Shown piece after piece: positions 10,339-19,944 of a stretch of DNA of 64,000 nucleotides. The position numbers were made by a program, and so were the translations under genes. The notes below the pieces were generated by a model, which had not been told where the DNA came from, did not search any database, and was given only the letters and a program-made list of their open reading frames with translations. Numbering within the stretch: position 1 is the stretch's first letter; every line of letters begins with the position of its first letter. The DNA is from Pseudoalteromonas sp. MSK9-3 (GTDB taxonomy: Bacteria; Pseudomonadota; Gammaproteobacteria; Enterobacterales; Alteromonadaceae): contig NZ_MIET01000011.1 of the NCBI RefSeq assembly GCF_003590335.1, forward strand, positions 248,001 through 312,000, given 5' to 3'.

Positions 10339-10464
10339 GATGCTTTATCCAATTTCTTGTACTAAAAAAGCTGAATATTTATGCAAATAATCAGCTATCC
10401 CAAAATGCGCCCCTAGTATAGATCCCAAGGGTACTTATGAAAACCCTAGTTAGACCAAAGGCGC

Positions 10465-10498
10465 AAAAAAAAAGCTGTATGGACTAACATACAGCTTA
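10465..10498 (-). terminator. Terminator-like hairpin between sucB and sucC
   Basis: A 9- to 10-bp stem with arms around 10473-10481 and 10488-10496 is followed on the minus strand by about ten T. It lies 18 bases after the sucB stop, inside what is one operon in E. coli, so sucCD expression may be attenuated relative to sucAB. Confidence 0.75.
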
Positions 10499-10515
10499 AT
10501 ATCTAATCAGCTTGC

Positions 10516-12018
10516 TTATACATCCAGCAACAGACGTGTTGGATCTTCAAGAAGCTCTTTAATCGCTACCAAGAAGCCAACCGATTCTTTGCCATCAATT
10601 AGGCGATGGTCATAAGACAATGCTAAATACATCATTGGTAATATTTCAACTTTACCATTTACGGCCATTGGACGCTCTTGTATTTTGTGCATGCCTAAAA
10701 TAGCAGCTTGTGGCAAGTTTAGAATTGGCGTAGATAACAATGAACCAAATACACCACCGTTGGTAATTGTAAAGTTACCACCCGTCATATCTGCCATTGA
10801 CAACTTACCATCGCGGCCTTTAATTGCTAAGTCACGAATACCATTTTCAATACCAGCCATGCTCAGCTGATCTGAATCGCGCAGTACTGGTGTTACCAGG
10901 CCACGTGGTGTAGATACAGCAATAGAGATATCGAAGAAATTATGATAAACAATATCATCACCATCAATTGAAGCATTTACCGCTGGGTAGCGTTTAAGCG
11001 CTTCAGTTACAGCTTTAACGTAAAAAGACATAAAGCCAAGACGTGTATCGTGTGTCTTTTCGAATAGGTCTTTATATTGCTTACGAAGATCCATGATAGG
11101 CTTCATGTTCACTTCATTAAACGTTGTTAACATTGCTGTAGAGTTCTTTGCTTCAAGCAAACGTGTCGCGATTGTTTTACGTAAACGCGTCATTGGTACA
11201 CGTTTTTGTGTACGCTCGCCCAATGCTGCAACTGGTGCAGGCGCTGGTGCCGCTTGAGCAGGAGCTGGTTTAGCAGCTGGTGCAGACAAGAATGCGTCAA
11301 CATCTTCTTTAGTAATACGGCCGTTTTTGCCAGTACCTTTAATAACCGAAGCATCTAACCCTTTCTCGGCAATTAAGCGACGTACCGAAGGTGTTAGTAC
11401 ATCTGAACTTTCATCACTTGAGGTACTTGCTTCAGGTGCCGATGCTGGCGCTGCAGGTGCAGCAGAACCCGCGCTGATTTTACCGATAACTTGTTCGCCA
11501 AGTACGGTGTCACCTTCAGCGTGTATATGCTCACCCATTACACCGTCTTCAGGTGCAACAACTTCTAATACAACTTTATCTGTTTCAATATCTACCAAGT
11601 TTTGGTCACGGCTAACCGCTTCACCTGGTTGAACGTGCCAAGTTGCAATTGTAGCATCTGCTACTGACTCTGGAAGTACTGGTACTTTGATATCCACTTC
11701 GTTACCTTCTGATGCTGTAGTGGCTGTTGCCGCTGCTGTTTGTTCATTTGATTGCTGAGCTGGCGCACTTGCTGATGCACCGGCTGCACCGATAAGTGCA
11801 ATAACTTGTTCACCTAAAACTGTTGCACCGTCAGCTTGTGAAATCTCAACGACTACACCATCTTCTGGAGCGACAACTTCTAATACTACTTTATCTGTTT
11901 CAATATCAACTAGGTTTTGATCACGCGTTACGGTATCGCCAACGCTAACATGCCAAGTTGCAACTGTTGCATCCGCAACAGACTCAGGAAGAACAGGAAC
12001 CTTAATTTCGGTTGTCAT
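10516..12018 (-). CDS. sucB: 2-oxoglutarate dehydrogenase E2, dihydrolipoyl succinyltransferase with two lipoyl domains
   Basis: E2 core of the 2-oxoglutarate dehydrogenase complex; it transfers the succinyl group from E1 to CoA. Domains: lipoyl domain 1 (about 3-78, lipoyl lysine K43 in ETDKV), an Ala/Gln linker, lipoyl domain 2 (about 108-184, lysine K148), an Ala/Pro linker, a peripheral subunit-binding domain (about 207-245, [12 protein letters not shown]), another Ala/Pro linker, and the catalytic domain (about 270-500) with H471 and D475 in SYDHRLIDG. The usual E. coli protein has one lipoyl domain and about 405 residues, so the 500 residues here are explained by the extra domain. Sits 3 bases after sucA. 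Confidence 0.96.
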   Translation of the reverse strand: MTTEIKVPVLPESVADATVATWHVSVGDTVTRDQNLVDIETDKVVLEVVAPEDGVVVEISQADGATVLGEQVIALIGAAGASASAPAQQSNEQTAAATATTASEGNEVDIKVPVLPESVADATIATWHVQPGEAVSRDQNLVDIETDKVVLEVVAPEDGVMGEHIHAEGDTVLGEQVIGKISAGSAAPAAPASAPEASTSSDESSDVLTPSVRRLIAEKGLDASVIKGTGKNGRITKEDVDAFLSAPAAKPAPAQAAPAPAPVAALGERTQKRVPMTRLRKTIATRLLEAKNSTAMLTTFNEVNMKPIMDLRKQYKDLFEKTHDTRLGFMSFYVKAVTEALKRYPAVNASIDGDDIVYHNFFDISIAVSTPRGLVTPVLRDSDQLSMAGIENGIRDLAIKGRDGKLSMADMTGGNFTITNGGVFGSLLSTPILNLPQAAILGMHKIQERPMAVNGKVEILPMMYLALSYDHRLIDGKESVGFLVAIKELLEDPTRLLLDV

Positions 12019-12021
12019 CTC

Positions 12022-14841
12022 TTATCCCTTATTTTTAATTGTTAAAGCGTCAGCCACTAACGCATTTTGTTCTTTTGTATGGGTCGACATATAACCACAT
12101 GCAGGTGCCGCAGACGCTTTACGTCCAGCGTATGTTAGATTTGCACCTGAAGGGATAGCTTCCCAGAAGTGGTGCTGAGAACAATACCAAGCACCTTGGT
12201 TTTGCGGTTCTTCCTGACACCAAACGAAATCGTTAACATGCTGATAGCGAGCCATGATCTCATCCATTTCCTGATGAGGGAATGGATAAAGTTGCTCCAC
12301 ACGCACGATTGCGACGTTATTAAGTTCTAGCTTACGACGTTCCTGCAGCAACTCGTAGTAAACCTTACCACTACAGAATACAACACGCTCAACAGATGCC
12401 GGATCAATATCATCAATCTCGTCAATCATATTATGGAACACGCCATCTGCAAGTTCATCCATTGATGATACTGCTAATGGGTGACGTAACAGTGATTTTG
12501 GCGTCATAACAATCAGTGGTCGACGTAACGGACGTACCGATTGGCGACGTAACATCGCATAAACCTGTGCAGGTGTTGAAGGAACACATACTTGCATATT
12601 ATGATCAGCACACAATTGTAAGTAACGCTCTAAACGCGCTGAACTGTGCTCTGGACCCTGACCTTCATAGCCATGTGGTAATAGCATTGTAAGACCACAC
12701 AAACGGCCCCACTTCTGTTCACCTGAACTTAAGAACTGGTCGAAAACAACCTGCGCACCATTGGCAAAATCACCAAACTGCGCTTCCCATAAAACAAGAG
12801 AAGTCGGTTCTGCTGTTGTATAACCGTATTCAAATGCTAGTACAGCTTCCTCTGAAAGCACAGAGTCATAAACTTCAAAAGCACCTTGATCAGCATGAAT
12901 ATTTTGCAACGGAAGGAATGTCTTACCATCGGCTTGATCATGAACAACAGCATGACGGTGGAAGAATGTACCACGACCTGAGTCTTGACCTGTCATACGA
13001 ATATTGACGCCATCGTCAACAAGCGTTGCGTAAGCCAACGTTTCTGCCATGCCCCAGTCTAAAGGCTTTTCACCCGCAGCCATCAATTTACGATCTTCGT
13101 AAATCTTTTTCACGCGAGACTGTGCTTTATGATCTTCAGGATAAACTGATACTTTTGCACTCAGCTCTTTTAGTTTTTCAACCGGAACAGTTGGGTCATA
13201 AGCTACATCCCAATCATGGCCTACAAATTTTGACCAGTCAGATGAGTGTTTTGTATCAGGACGAATTTCTTCGACAACACGCTCACCATTATCCAAACCA
13301 TTTCTGTAGTCATTGGCAAGTTGTTTAGCATCTTCAGCACTTAATACACCTTCGCTTGCTAACTTGTCTGCGTATAACTGACGCGGCACTGGATGTTTTT
13401 TGATCTTCTTGTACATAACTGGCTGTGTAGCACTTGGCTCATCAGCTTCGTTATGCCCATGACGACGATAACAAACAAGATCAATAACAACGTCACGGTG
13501 GAACTTGTTACGGAAATCTAACGCCAATTGAGTGACAAATGTAACCGCTTCAGGATCGTCTGAGTTAACATGGAAAATAGGTGCCTGAACCATCTTAGCG
13601 ATGTCAGTACAGTAATCTGTTGAACGCACATCTTCTTGTTTACTTGTCGTAAAACCAACTTGGTTATTCACAACAATGCGGATTGTCCCGCCCACACCAA
13701 AAGCGCGAGTTTGAGACAAATTAAACGTTTCTTGGACTACACCCTGACCTGCGATTGCAGAATCACCGTGAATGGTTATAGGCAGTGCCTTTGACCCATT
13801 TTTACAACCTAGTCGCTCTAGACGTGCACGCACAGAACCCATAACAACTGGGTTAACAATCTCTAAATGAGATGGGTTAAACGCCAAAGCCATATGTACG
13901 TCACCGCCTTGCGTTGCAAAGTCAGATGAGAAGCCCATATGGTATTTAACGTCACCAGAACCAGCTAATTCGCCGTATTTACCAGCAAACTCGTCAAATA
14001 ACTCTTGCGGGTTTTTACCTAGTACGTTAACTAAAACATTTAAACGGCCACGGTGTGCCATACCAATAACAGCTTCTTCTTGACCACTTTCACCGGCGCG
14101 ATGAATAAGCTCTTTAAGCATAGGTACTAATGCATCCCCCCCCTCAAGAGAGAAACGCTTTGCACCGGGAAATTTAGCACCAAGATATTTTTCTAAGCCA
14201 TCAGCAGCTGTTAGGCCTTTCAAGATGCGTAGTTTTGTTTCTTTGCTAAATTGAGGCTGTGAGAAGGTAGATTCAATGCGTTGTTGTAACCAACGTTTTT
14301 CTTCTGTAGAAGTGATATGCATATATTCCGCACCAACAGAACCACAATATGTGGTCTTCAATGCCGAATATAAGTCTTTCAACTTCATTGTCTCTTTGCC
14401 TGATGCAAAAGAGCCAATGTTATATTCTTTTTCTAGGTCCGACTCAGTTAAGTCATGATACTCAAGTTCTAAATCGCGAACTCGTTCTCGCTTCCATAAC
14501 CCAAGTGGGTCAAGGTTTGCGTTTTGATGCCCTCGAAACCTAAATGCGTTTATGAGTTGTAGCACGCGTACTTGCTTGGCATCAGATGTGCCACTTGCTG
14601 CAACAACTACTTCTTTGTGTTTGTTTTTAGCAAGGTCCTTAAACTGGGCCCTTACTTCTGAATGTTTAACATCAACATCCACACCATCAACTTTTGGCAG
14701 TTGATCAAACACTTCTCGCCATTCTTCTGGCACTGAAGTCGCATCATCTAGATACGCTTCATAAAGCTCTTCTACATAAGCTACGTTTCCGCCGTACAAA
14801 TGCGAAGATTCTAGCCATGCCTTCATCACACCTTCGTGCAT
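12022..14841 (-). CDS. sucA: 2-oxoglutarate dehydrogenase E1 component
   Basis: Thiamine-diphosphate enzyme that decarboxylates 2-oxoglutarate and passes the succinyl group to the SucB lipoyl arm. The 939-residue length is normal. Recognisable stretches are KAWLESSHLYGGN at the N-terminus (E2/E3 contact region), GMAHRGRLNVLVNVLGK, the thiamine-diphosphate region with HGDSAIAGQGVVQETFNLS, and the transketolase-like GYEGQGPEHSSARLERYLQL. The ATG at 14841 has an AAGGG ribosome site at good spacing; the internal ATG at codon 6 has none. It follows sdhB after an 84-base gap with a strong stem-loop, the same order as in E. coli. Confidence 0.97.
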   Translation of the reverse strand: MHEGVMKAWLESSHLYGGNVAYVEELYEAYLDDATSVPEEWREVFDQLPKVDGVDVDVKHSEVRAQFKDLAKNKHKEVVVAASGTSDAKQVRVLQLINAFRFRGHQNANLDPLGLWKRERVRDLELEYHDLTESDLEKEYNIGSFASGKETMKLKDLYSALKTTYCGSVGAEYMHITSTEEKRWLQQRIESTFSQPQFSKETKLRILKGLTAADGLEKYLGAKFPGAKRFSLEGGDALVPMLKELIHRAGESGQEEAVIGMAHRGRLNVLVNVLGKNPQELFDEFAGKYGELAGSGDVKYHMGFSSDFATQGGDVHMALAFNPSHLEIVNPVVMGSVRARLERLGCKNGSKALPITIHGDSAIAGQGVVQETFNLSQTRAFGVGGTIRIVVNNQVGFTTSKQEDVRSTDYCTDIAKMVQAPIFHVNSDDPEAVTFVTQLALDFRNKFHRDVVIDLVCYRRHGHNEADEPSATQPVMYKKIKKHPVPRQLYADKLASEGVLSAEDAKQLANDYRNGLDNGERVVEEIRPDTKHSSDWSKFVGHDWDVAYDPTVPVEKLKELSAKVSVYPEDHKAQSRVKKIYEDRKLMAAGEKPLDWGMAETLAYATLVDDGVNIRMTGQDSGRGTFFHRHAVVHDQADGKTFLPLQNIHADQGAFEVYDSVLSEEAVLAFEYGYTTAEPTSLVLWEAQFGDFANGAQVVFDQFLSSGEQKWGRLCGLTMLLPHGYEGQGPEHSSARLERYLQLCADHNMQVCVPSTPAQVYAMLRRQSVRPLRRPLIVMTPKSLLRHPLAVSSMDELADGVFHNMIDEIDDIDPASVERVVFCSGKVYYELLQERRKLELNNVAIVRVEQLYPFPHQEMDEIMARYQHVNDFVWCQEEPQNQGAWYCSQHHFWEAIPSGANLTYAGRKASAAPACGYMSTHTKEQNALVADALTIKNKG

Positions 14842-14883
14842 TTATTAGCCCTTTTCTCTAGCGCAGAAATTTAATTATTAACA

Positions 14884-14908
14884 AGATGGCATGCTAAGCA
14901 TGCCATCT
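14884..14908. other. Intercistronic stem-loop between sdhB and sucA
   Basis: A perfect 11-bp stem (14884-14894 with 14898-14908) encloses a 3-base loop. No clear U-tract follows on the minus strand, so it is more likely an RNA-stabilising or processing structure than a full terminator. Confidence 0.65.
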
Positions 14909-14925
14909 GACTGTTTAAATATGTA

Positions 14926-15645
14926 TTAAATCGAACGATTTAACAACATAGATTTTATATGACCAATGGCTTTAGTTGGATTCAAGCCCTTTGGACAAAC
15001 GCTAACACAGTTCATAATACTGTGACAGCGGAATACACTGAATGCATCATCAAGATCAGCTAATCGCTCTTCAGTTGCCGTATCACGCGTATCTGCTAAG
15101 AAACGGTAAGCATGAAGAAGACCTGCTGGACCTATGAACTTGTCTGGGTTCCACCAGAACGAAGGACATGAAGTCGAACAACATGCACATAAAATACACT
15201 CATATAAACCGTCTAGCTTGTCACGATCTTCAACAGACTGAAGACGCTCCTCGCCACCCGTTGGCTTATCATTGATAAGGAACGGCTTAACTTTTTCATA
15301 TTGAGTGTAGAATTGGCTCATATCAATTACTAAGTCACGAATAACCGGCAACCCCGGTAATGGACGAAGAATGATTTTGCCTTTTCCATTTTTCTGTAGC
15401 GATGAAATTGGCGTAATACATGCTAGGCCATTTTTGCCATTCATGTTCACACCATCAGAACCACAGACACCTTCACGACAAGAACGACGGAAAGAAAGAG
15501 TAGGATCTTGCTCTTTTAATAGTAAAAGCGCGTCCAACACCATCATGTCACGACCTTCTTCTACTTCTAGTTTATACTCCTGCATATGTGGTGCATTGTC
15601 CACATCAGGGTTATAACGATAAACAGATATTTCTAAAATTGCCAT
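14926..15645 (-). CDS. sdhB: Succinate dehydrogenase iron-sulfur subunit
   Basis: SdhB carries the three iron-sulfur clusters that pass electrons from FAD in SdhA to ubiquinone. The [2Fe-2S] ligands lie in CREGVCGSDG and the following Cys. The [4Fe-4S] and [3Fe-4S] ligands lie in CILCACCSTSCP and in CHSIMNC...CPKG near the C-terminus. I choose the ATG at 15645 (MAILEISVYRYNPD, 239 residues). It has AGGAG seven bases upstream and matches the family N-terminus; the open frame extends 15 codons further but into sdhA. The gap to the sdhA stop is 10 bases. Confidence 0.95.
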   Translation of the reverse strand: MAILEISVYRYNPDVDNAPHMQEYKLEVEEGRDMMVLDALLLLKEQDPTLSFRRSCREGVCGSDGVNMNGKNGLACITPISSLQKNGKGKIILRPLPGLPVIRDLVIDMSQFYTQYEKVKPFLINDKPTGGEERLQSVEDRDKLDGLYECILCACCSTSCPSFWWNPDKFIGPAGLLHAYRFLADTRDTATEERLADLDDAFSVFRCHSIMNCVSVCPKGLNPTKAIGHIKSMLLNRSI

Positions 15646-15655
15646 CGTTTTACTC

Positions 15656-17428
15656 CTAGTAAGTACGTGCTTTAGGTGGGAATGCTTCACGAGTTTTCGG
15701 CGCGTAGTTTACTTCACGCTTGCTCATGCTTTCCGTTTCAGGATTGAATACTGTATGACACAACCAGTTCTCATCATCACGATCTGGATAATCAAAACGA
15801 GAGTGTGCACCACGGCTTTCTGTACGGAAATTCGCGGCAACCGCTGTTGAGTACGCAGTTTCCATTAAGTTATCTAGTTCTAGACACTCAATTCTTTGCG
15901 TATTGTATTCAGTCGACTTGTCATCTAAACGAGCATGCTGTAAACGCTCTCTGATCTCTTTAAGCTGCTGTAAACCTTCAGCCATAGAGTCACCTTCACG
16001 GAATACAGAGAAGTTTAATTGCATACATTGCTGTAGATCTTTCTTAATTTGTGCAGGATCTTCACCCTGACCTTTCGTCGAGTTTTCCCAGCGATTATAA
16101 CGCGCAAATGCCGCATCGATGTTATCGCTTGACGCTTGCTTAGTCACTTCAGCATTCGCCAAGTATTCACCTAAGAAGTTACCCGCAGCACGACCGAATA
16201 CAACCAAGTCAAGCAGTGAGTTACCACCTAGACGGTTAGCACCGTGTACAGATACACAGGCGATTTCACCAACCGCAAATAAACCTTCAACGAGTTTATT
16301 ATTACCCTCAGCATCAACGCTCAATACCTGACCGTTAACGTTTGTCGGTACACCACCCATCATATAATGACATGTTGGAATAACTGGGATCGGCTCTTTA
16401 GCTGGATCAACGTGCGCAAATGTTTTAGATAGATCACATACACCCGGTAAACGTTTATACAGTGTTTCTTCGCCTAAGTGGTCAAGCTTAAGCTTAATAT
16501 GCGGACCTAAAGGACCATCACAACCACGACCTTCACGAATTTCTGTCATCATAGAACGAGCAACTACGTCGCGCGACGCAAGGTCTTTCGCGTTAGGTGC
16601 ATAACGTTCCATGAAACGTTCGCCATCTTTATTTAAAAGATAACCACCTTCACCACGACACCCTTCAGTTACCAGTGTACCCGCACCTGCGATACCTGTC
16701 GGGTGAAACTGCCACATTTCCATGTCTTGCATTGCAATGCCTGCGCGTGTCGCCATACCTACACCGTCACCAGTATTGATATGAGCATTAGTCGTAGAGG
16801 CATAAATACGTCCAGCACCACCTGTTGCTAGTACAACGGCTTTTGACTTGAAGAAGGTAATTTCACCCGTCTCAATTTCAATTGCAGTACAGCCAACAAC
16901 ATCACCGTTATCGTTCTTAACGATATCTAGTGCATACCATTCAGAAAAAACGTTCGTTTTATTTTTGACGTTTTGTTGGTACAACAAGTGCAGCAATGCA
17001 TGGCCCGTTCGGTCAGCTGCTGCAGCGGTACGAGCAGCTTGCTCACCACCGAAGTTTTTAGACTGACCACCAAAAGGACGCTGATATACGCGACCATTTT
17101 CAAAACGAGAAAATGGTAGACCCATATTTTCAAGTTCTGTGATCGCCTCTGGACCAGTTTGACACATATACTCGATTGCATCTTGGTCACCGATAAAGTC
17201 AGACCCTTTGACCGTATCGTACATGTGCCATTCCCAGTTGTCTTCATGTGAGTTACCTAGCGCAACAGTGATACCACCTTGCGCTGAAACCGTATGAGAA
17301 CGTGTTGGGAAAACTTTCGAAATCAATGCGCAAGTTTTGCCTGATTCAGAAATTGCAAGCGCTGCACGCATACCAGCACCACCGGCACCGACTACAACAG
17401 CGTCAAATTCACGTACATGATATTTCAC
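15656..17428 (-). CDS. sdhA: Succinate dehydrogenase flavoprotein subunit
   Basis: Catalytic subunit oxidising succinate to fumarate with covalent FAD. Visible: the FAD-binding [17 protein letters not shown] near residue 15, the flavinylation site SHTVSAQGG near residue 44-52, and the active-site region [23 protein letters not shown]. The length of 590 is standard. The start is GTG at 17428 immediately after the sdhD TAA, giving [19 protein letters not shown], which aligns with the normal N-terminus. A GGGG ribosome site is present seven bases upstream. Confidence 0.96.
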   Translation of the reverse strand: MKYHVREFDAVVVGAGGAGMRAALAISESGKTCALISKVFPTRSHTVSAQGGITVALGNSHEDNWEWHMYDTVKGSDFIGDQDAIEYMCQTGPEAITELENMGLPFSRFENGRVYQRPFGGQSKNFGGEQAARTAAAADRTGHALLHLLYQQNVKNKTNVFSEWYALDIVKNDNGDVVGCTAIEIETGEITFFKSKAVVLATGGAGRIYASTTNAHINTGDGVGMATRAGIAMQDMEMWQFHPTGIAGAGTLVTEGCRGEGGYLLNKDGERFMERYAPNAKDLASRDVVARSMMTEIREGRGCDGPLGPHIKLKLDHLGEETLYKRLPGVCDLSKTFAHVDPAKEPIPVIPTCHYMMGGVPTNVNGQVLSVDAEGNNKLVEGLFAVGEIACVSVHGANRLGGNSLLDLVVFGRAAGNFLGEYLANAEVTKQASSDNIDAAFARYNRWENSTKGQGEDPAQIKKDLQQCMQLNFSVFREGDSMAEGLQQLKEIRERLQHARLDDKSTEYNTQRIECLELDNLMETAYSTAVAANFRTESRGAHSRFDYPDRDDENWLCHTVFNPETESMSKREVNYAPKTREAFPPKARTY

Positions 17429-17776
17429 TTAAACACCCCACAAAACAAACAGGCCTATTGCTACGTAAGCAAGCGCCATAAGGTTTAACACGAAGCCAAG
17501 TACCGAGCGCAATGTCGTACACTTTACATAATCCGTTAAAACTTGCCATAAGCCGATAGTTGTATGCACCATAATGCATACAAGCGTCACTAAGGTCGCA
17601 GCTTTAACCGCTAAGTTTGAAAACAAACCTTGCCAAGCTTCGAATGTTAGTTCTGGTGTTAGAAGTAAATAGCCGACGATAAACACAGCATATGCTGCAA
17701 TGATTAACGCGGTTGTACGCAGTGAAACGTAATCTTGTACGCCATCGCGTTTCAGAGTTGCTTGATTTAAGACCAT
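17429..17776 (-). CDS. sdhD: Succinate dehydrogenase membrane anchor subunit
   Basis: SdhD is one of the two small membrane proteins that anchor SdhAB and bind heme b and ubiquinone. The product has three transmembrane helices (about residues 22-40, 56-77 and 90-112 from the chosen start). I start at ATG 17776 (115 residues, same as E. coli). An AGGAG lies seven bases upstream of it, whereas the GTG two codons earlier touches the ribosome site. The start overlaps the end of sdhC by 10 bases, implying translational coupling. Confidence 0.92.
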   Translation of the reverse strand: MVLNQATLKRDGVQDYVSLRTTALIIAAYAVFIVGYLLLTPELTFEAWQGLFSNLAVKAATLVTLVCIMVHTTIGLWQVLTDYVKCTTLRSVLGFVLNLMALAYVAIGLFVLWGV

Positions 17777-18144
17777 ATCCACACTCCTGCTAACACGGCT
17801 ACAATTACAGAAATTGCAATCGCAATATTAGCGCTGCTGTTACCTGACTCTAATTCTTCCCAATGACCCATGTCTTGGATCAAATGACGGATACCAACGA
17901 TTAGGTGATATGCCAACACAGAAAGCGTGCCCCACGCGATGAATTTTGCGATAAAGCCGTTAAACAGCCCTTTCACTAATTCAAAACCTTCAGGAGAAGA
18001 AAGAGACTCAGACCATGCCCAAAGTACAAACGTTAAAGCGAAGAATAATGCCACACCAGTTACGCGGTGTAGGATTGACGCTTTAGCCGTTGCTGGCATC
18101 GATATAGTCGTAAGATCTAGATTTACAGGTCTTTGCTTTTTCAC
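17767..18144 (-). CDS. sdhC: Succinate dehydrogenase cytochrome b556 subunit
   Basis: SdhC with SdhD forms the membrane anchor and quinone/heme site. It has three helices; the signature HRVTG lies near the N-terminus and the heme-ligand region HLIVGIRHLIQD near residue 81-92. I start at GTG 18144, giving MKKQRPVNLDLTTI and 125 residues, the normal family N-terminus. The frame stays open for 61 more codons up to 18327, but that point lies at the predicted -10 box of the sdh promoter and encodes Cys- and Lys-rich sequence not seen in SdhC. The ribosome site before the GTG is weak, so the start rests on homology. Confidence 0.9.
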   Translation of the reverse strand: MKKQRPVNLDLTTISMPATAKASILHRVTGVALFFALTFVLWAWSESLSSPEGFELVKGLFNGFIAKFIAWGTLSVLAYHLIVGIRHLIQDMGHWEELESGNSSANIAIAISVIVAVLAGVWIWS

Positions 18145-18327
18145 AGTTACTTGCCCATCTTGCCCACAAAGGAGCTCATCTACTTTGTTTTTATAAAATC
18201 CACTTGCGCGACATGCGCAAATGGCACACTCTAGGTATACCTTCTTTTTGAACAAACCGATCTCAATATGCTCTGTTTGTTGTAAAAAAAGGTTTACCCA
18301 CAGACGATACGGTGTAAAACCTATCAC

Positions 18328-18356
18328 AGTATATAAGGCCGTGCGCGCTTTTACAA
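18328..18356 (-). promoter_or_regulatory. Predicted sdh-suc promoter
   Basis: On the minus strand a -35 box TTGTAA (18351-18356) and -10 box TATACT (18328-18333) are separated by exactly 17 bases. Transcription would start near 18321 and leave a leader of about 175 bases before the sdhC GTG. Confidence 0.55.
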
Positions 18357-18454
18357 TTCTTGTTTAGATTGAGACGCTTGCGAATTAGCCAATGGTATAA
18401 TATTTAAACTGCACAGAATATTTATTATACATCTTTGCATAATTCCTAGAAAAA

Positions 18455-18485
18455 TTGACTTTATACCCTAGTTTTACGTTAAAAT
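18455..18485 (+). promoter_or_regulatory. Candidate gltA promoter
   Basis: TTGACT at 18455-18460 and TAAAAT at 18480-18485 each match consensus at five of six positions, but the 19-base spacing is long. The predicted leader is about 65 bases. Confidence 0.35.
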
Positions 18486-18555
18486 GATCTGAATTTGCTT
18501 AACATTAGTATCACAACATAACAATCAGAATTGTTATTCCATAGGAGATAAATAG

Positions 18556-19842
18556 ATGGCAGATAAAAAAGCCACAGTCCATATTGATGGTCACGACCCA
18601 ATCGAGCTACCAATCTACTCAGGTACCGCTGGTCAAGATGTAATTGATGTTCGTACTTTAGGGGCTCATGGCCACTTCACATATGACCCAGGTTTTATGT
18701 CTACCGGTTCTTGTGAATCATCTATCACCTACATCGACGGTGGCAAAGGTGTTCTTTTACATCGCGGTTATCCGATTGAGCAGCTAGCTGAGCACTCAAA
18801 CTACATCGAATTATGTTATTTACTACTAAACGGTGAGTTACCAACAGCTGAGCAACATGCTGAATTTGCAGATGAAATCACTCGCAATACCATGATGCAT
18901 GAGAAAATTGCCGCGTTCTTCCAAGGCTTCCGTGTAGATTCACACCCAATGGCAATGCTGTGTGGTGTAGTTGGTGCATTATCGTCTTTCTACCACGACG
19001 ATTTAGACATCTCAGATGCTAACCAGCGTCAGCGCAGTGCTATCAAGTTGGTTGCTAAACTTCCGACAATTGCTGCAATGGCGTACAAATATAACGTTGG
19101 TCAACCATTCGTTTATCCACGCAACGATTTAAGCTATGCAGAAAACTTCTTGCATATGATGTTCTCTGTCCCAGCGGAAGATTACACAGTTAACCCTGTT
19201 GTAGCGAAAGCTATGGACCGTATCTTCATGCTACACGCTGATCACGAACAAAATGCTTCAACGTCTACAGTACGTTTAGCTGGTTCATCAGGTGCTAACC
19301 CTTATGCATGTATTGCTGCTGGTATCGCGTCACTATGGGGACCTGCTCATGGTGGTGCAAACGAAGCGTGTCTTAATATGCTTGAAGAAATCGGTTCGCT
19401 TGACCGTATCGACGAGTATGTAGCGAAAGCAAAAGATAAGAGCGACCCATTCCGTCTAATGGGCTTCGGACACCGTGTATATAAAAACTTCGACCCTCGC
19501 GCAACTGTAATGCGTCAAACTTGTCATGAAGTTTTAAAAGAGCTTAATATTCAAGATCCGCTTTTAGACGTTGCAATGCGCCTAGAGCAAATTGCCCTTG
19601 AAGACCCATATTTCATCGAGAAGAAACTTTATCCAAACGTTGATTTCTATTCAGGTATCATCCTGAAAGCTATCGGTATTCCAACAAGCATGTTCACAGT
19701 TATCTTTGCTATGTCTCGTACTGTTGGTTGGATTTCTCACTGGGATGAGATGTTGTCTCAAGCAGGCCACAAAATTGGTCGCCCTCGCCAGCTTTACACA
19801 GGCTACGCACAACGCGACTATTCAGATGCAGCAAAAAGATAA
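18556..19842 (+). CDS. gltA: Citrate synthase (type II)
   Basis: Condenses acetyl-CoA with oxaloacetate to citrate, the entry step of the TCA cycle. The 428-residue length and the N-terminal domain ([18 protein letters not shown]) are those of the hexameric, NADH-sensitive type II enzymes of Gram-negative bacteria. Active-site stretches are [20 protein letters not shown] with the second histidine, and the catalytic aspartate in NVDFYSG. An AGGAGA ribosome site precedes the ATG. It is divergent from sdh and has its own strong terminator. Confidence 0.97.
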   Translation: MADKKATVHIDGHDPIELPIYSGTAGQDVIDVRTLGAHGHFTYDPGFMSTGSCESSITYIDGGKGVLLHRGYPIEQLAEHSNYIELCYLLLNGELPTAEQHAEFADEITRNTMMHEKIAAFFQGFRVDSHPMAMLCGVVGALSSFYHDDLDISDANQRQRSAIKLVAKLPTIAAMAYKYNVGQPFVYPRNDLSYAENFLHMMFSVPAEDYTVNPVVAKAMDRIFMLHADHEQNASTSTVRLAGSSGANPYACIAAGIASLWGPAHGGANEACLNMLEEIGSLDRIDEYVAKAKDKSDPFRLMGFGHRVYKNFDPRATVMRQTCHEVLKELNIQDPLLDVAMRLEQIALEDPYFIEKKLYPNVDFYSGIILKAIGIPTSMFTVIFAMSRTVGWISHWDEMLSQAGHKIGRPRQLYTGYAQRDYSDAAKR

Positions 19843-19856
19843 CGCCTATCTTTTAT

Positions 19857-19883
19857 AAAAAGGCCGCCTTTGCGGCCTTTTTT
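19857..19883 (+). terminator. gltA terminator
   Basis: A stem AGGCCGC/GCGGCCT with a 4-base loop is preceded by five A and followed by a T-run, 15 bases after the gltA stop. Confidence 0.85.
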
Positions 19884-19884
19884 A

Positions 19885-19912
19885 TTGCATATGACAAAAA
19901 TCAAATTACAAT
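19885..19912 (+). promoter_or_regulatory. Candidate csdA promoter
   Basis: TTGCAT (19885-19890) and TACAAT (19907-19912) are 16 bases apart, directly after the gltA terminator. The -35 match is poor, so this is tentative. Confidence 0.3.
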
Positions 19913-19944
19913 CCACTTCGGTAAAATCATCGGAAATAATATAC

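Larger units (their letters stand above)
18145..18555. other. Divergent sdhC-gltA control region
   Basis: About 410 bases hold the promoters of two divergent TCA-cycle units. Beside the predicted sdh promoter, a candidate gltA promoter is described separately. The sdh leader contains a small GC-rich stem-loop. I see no clear binding site for a named regulator. Confidence 0.5.

Noticed and set aside
15646..15690. Longer sdhB N-terminus
   Set aside because: It would overlap sdhA and lacks a ribosome site; the ATG at 15645 has AGGAG and fits the family.
19870..19944. Upstream 25-codon extension of csdA
   Set aside because: It begins inside the gltA terminator and does not fit the family N-terminus.
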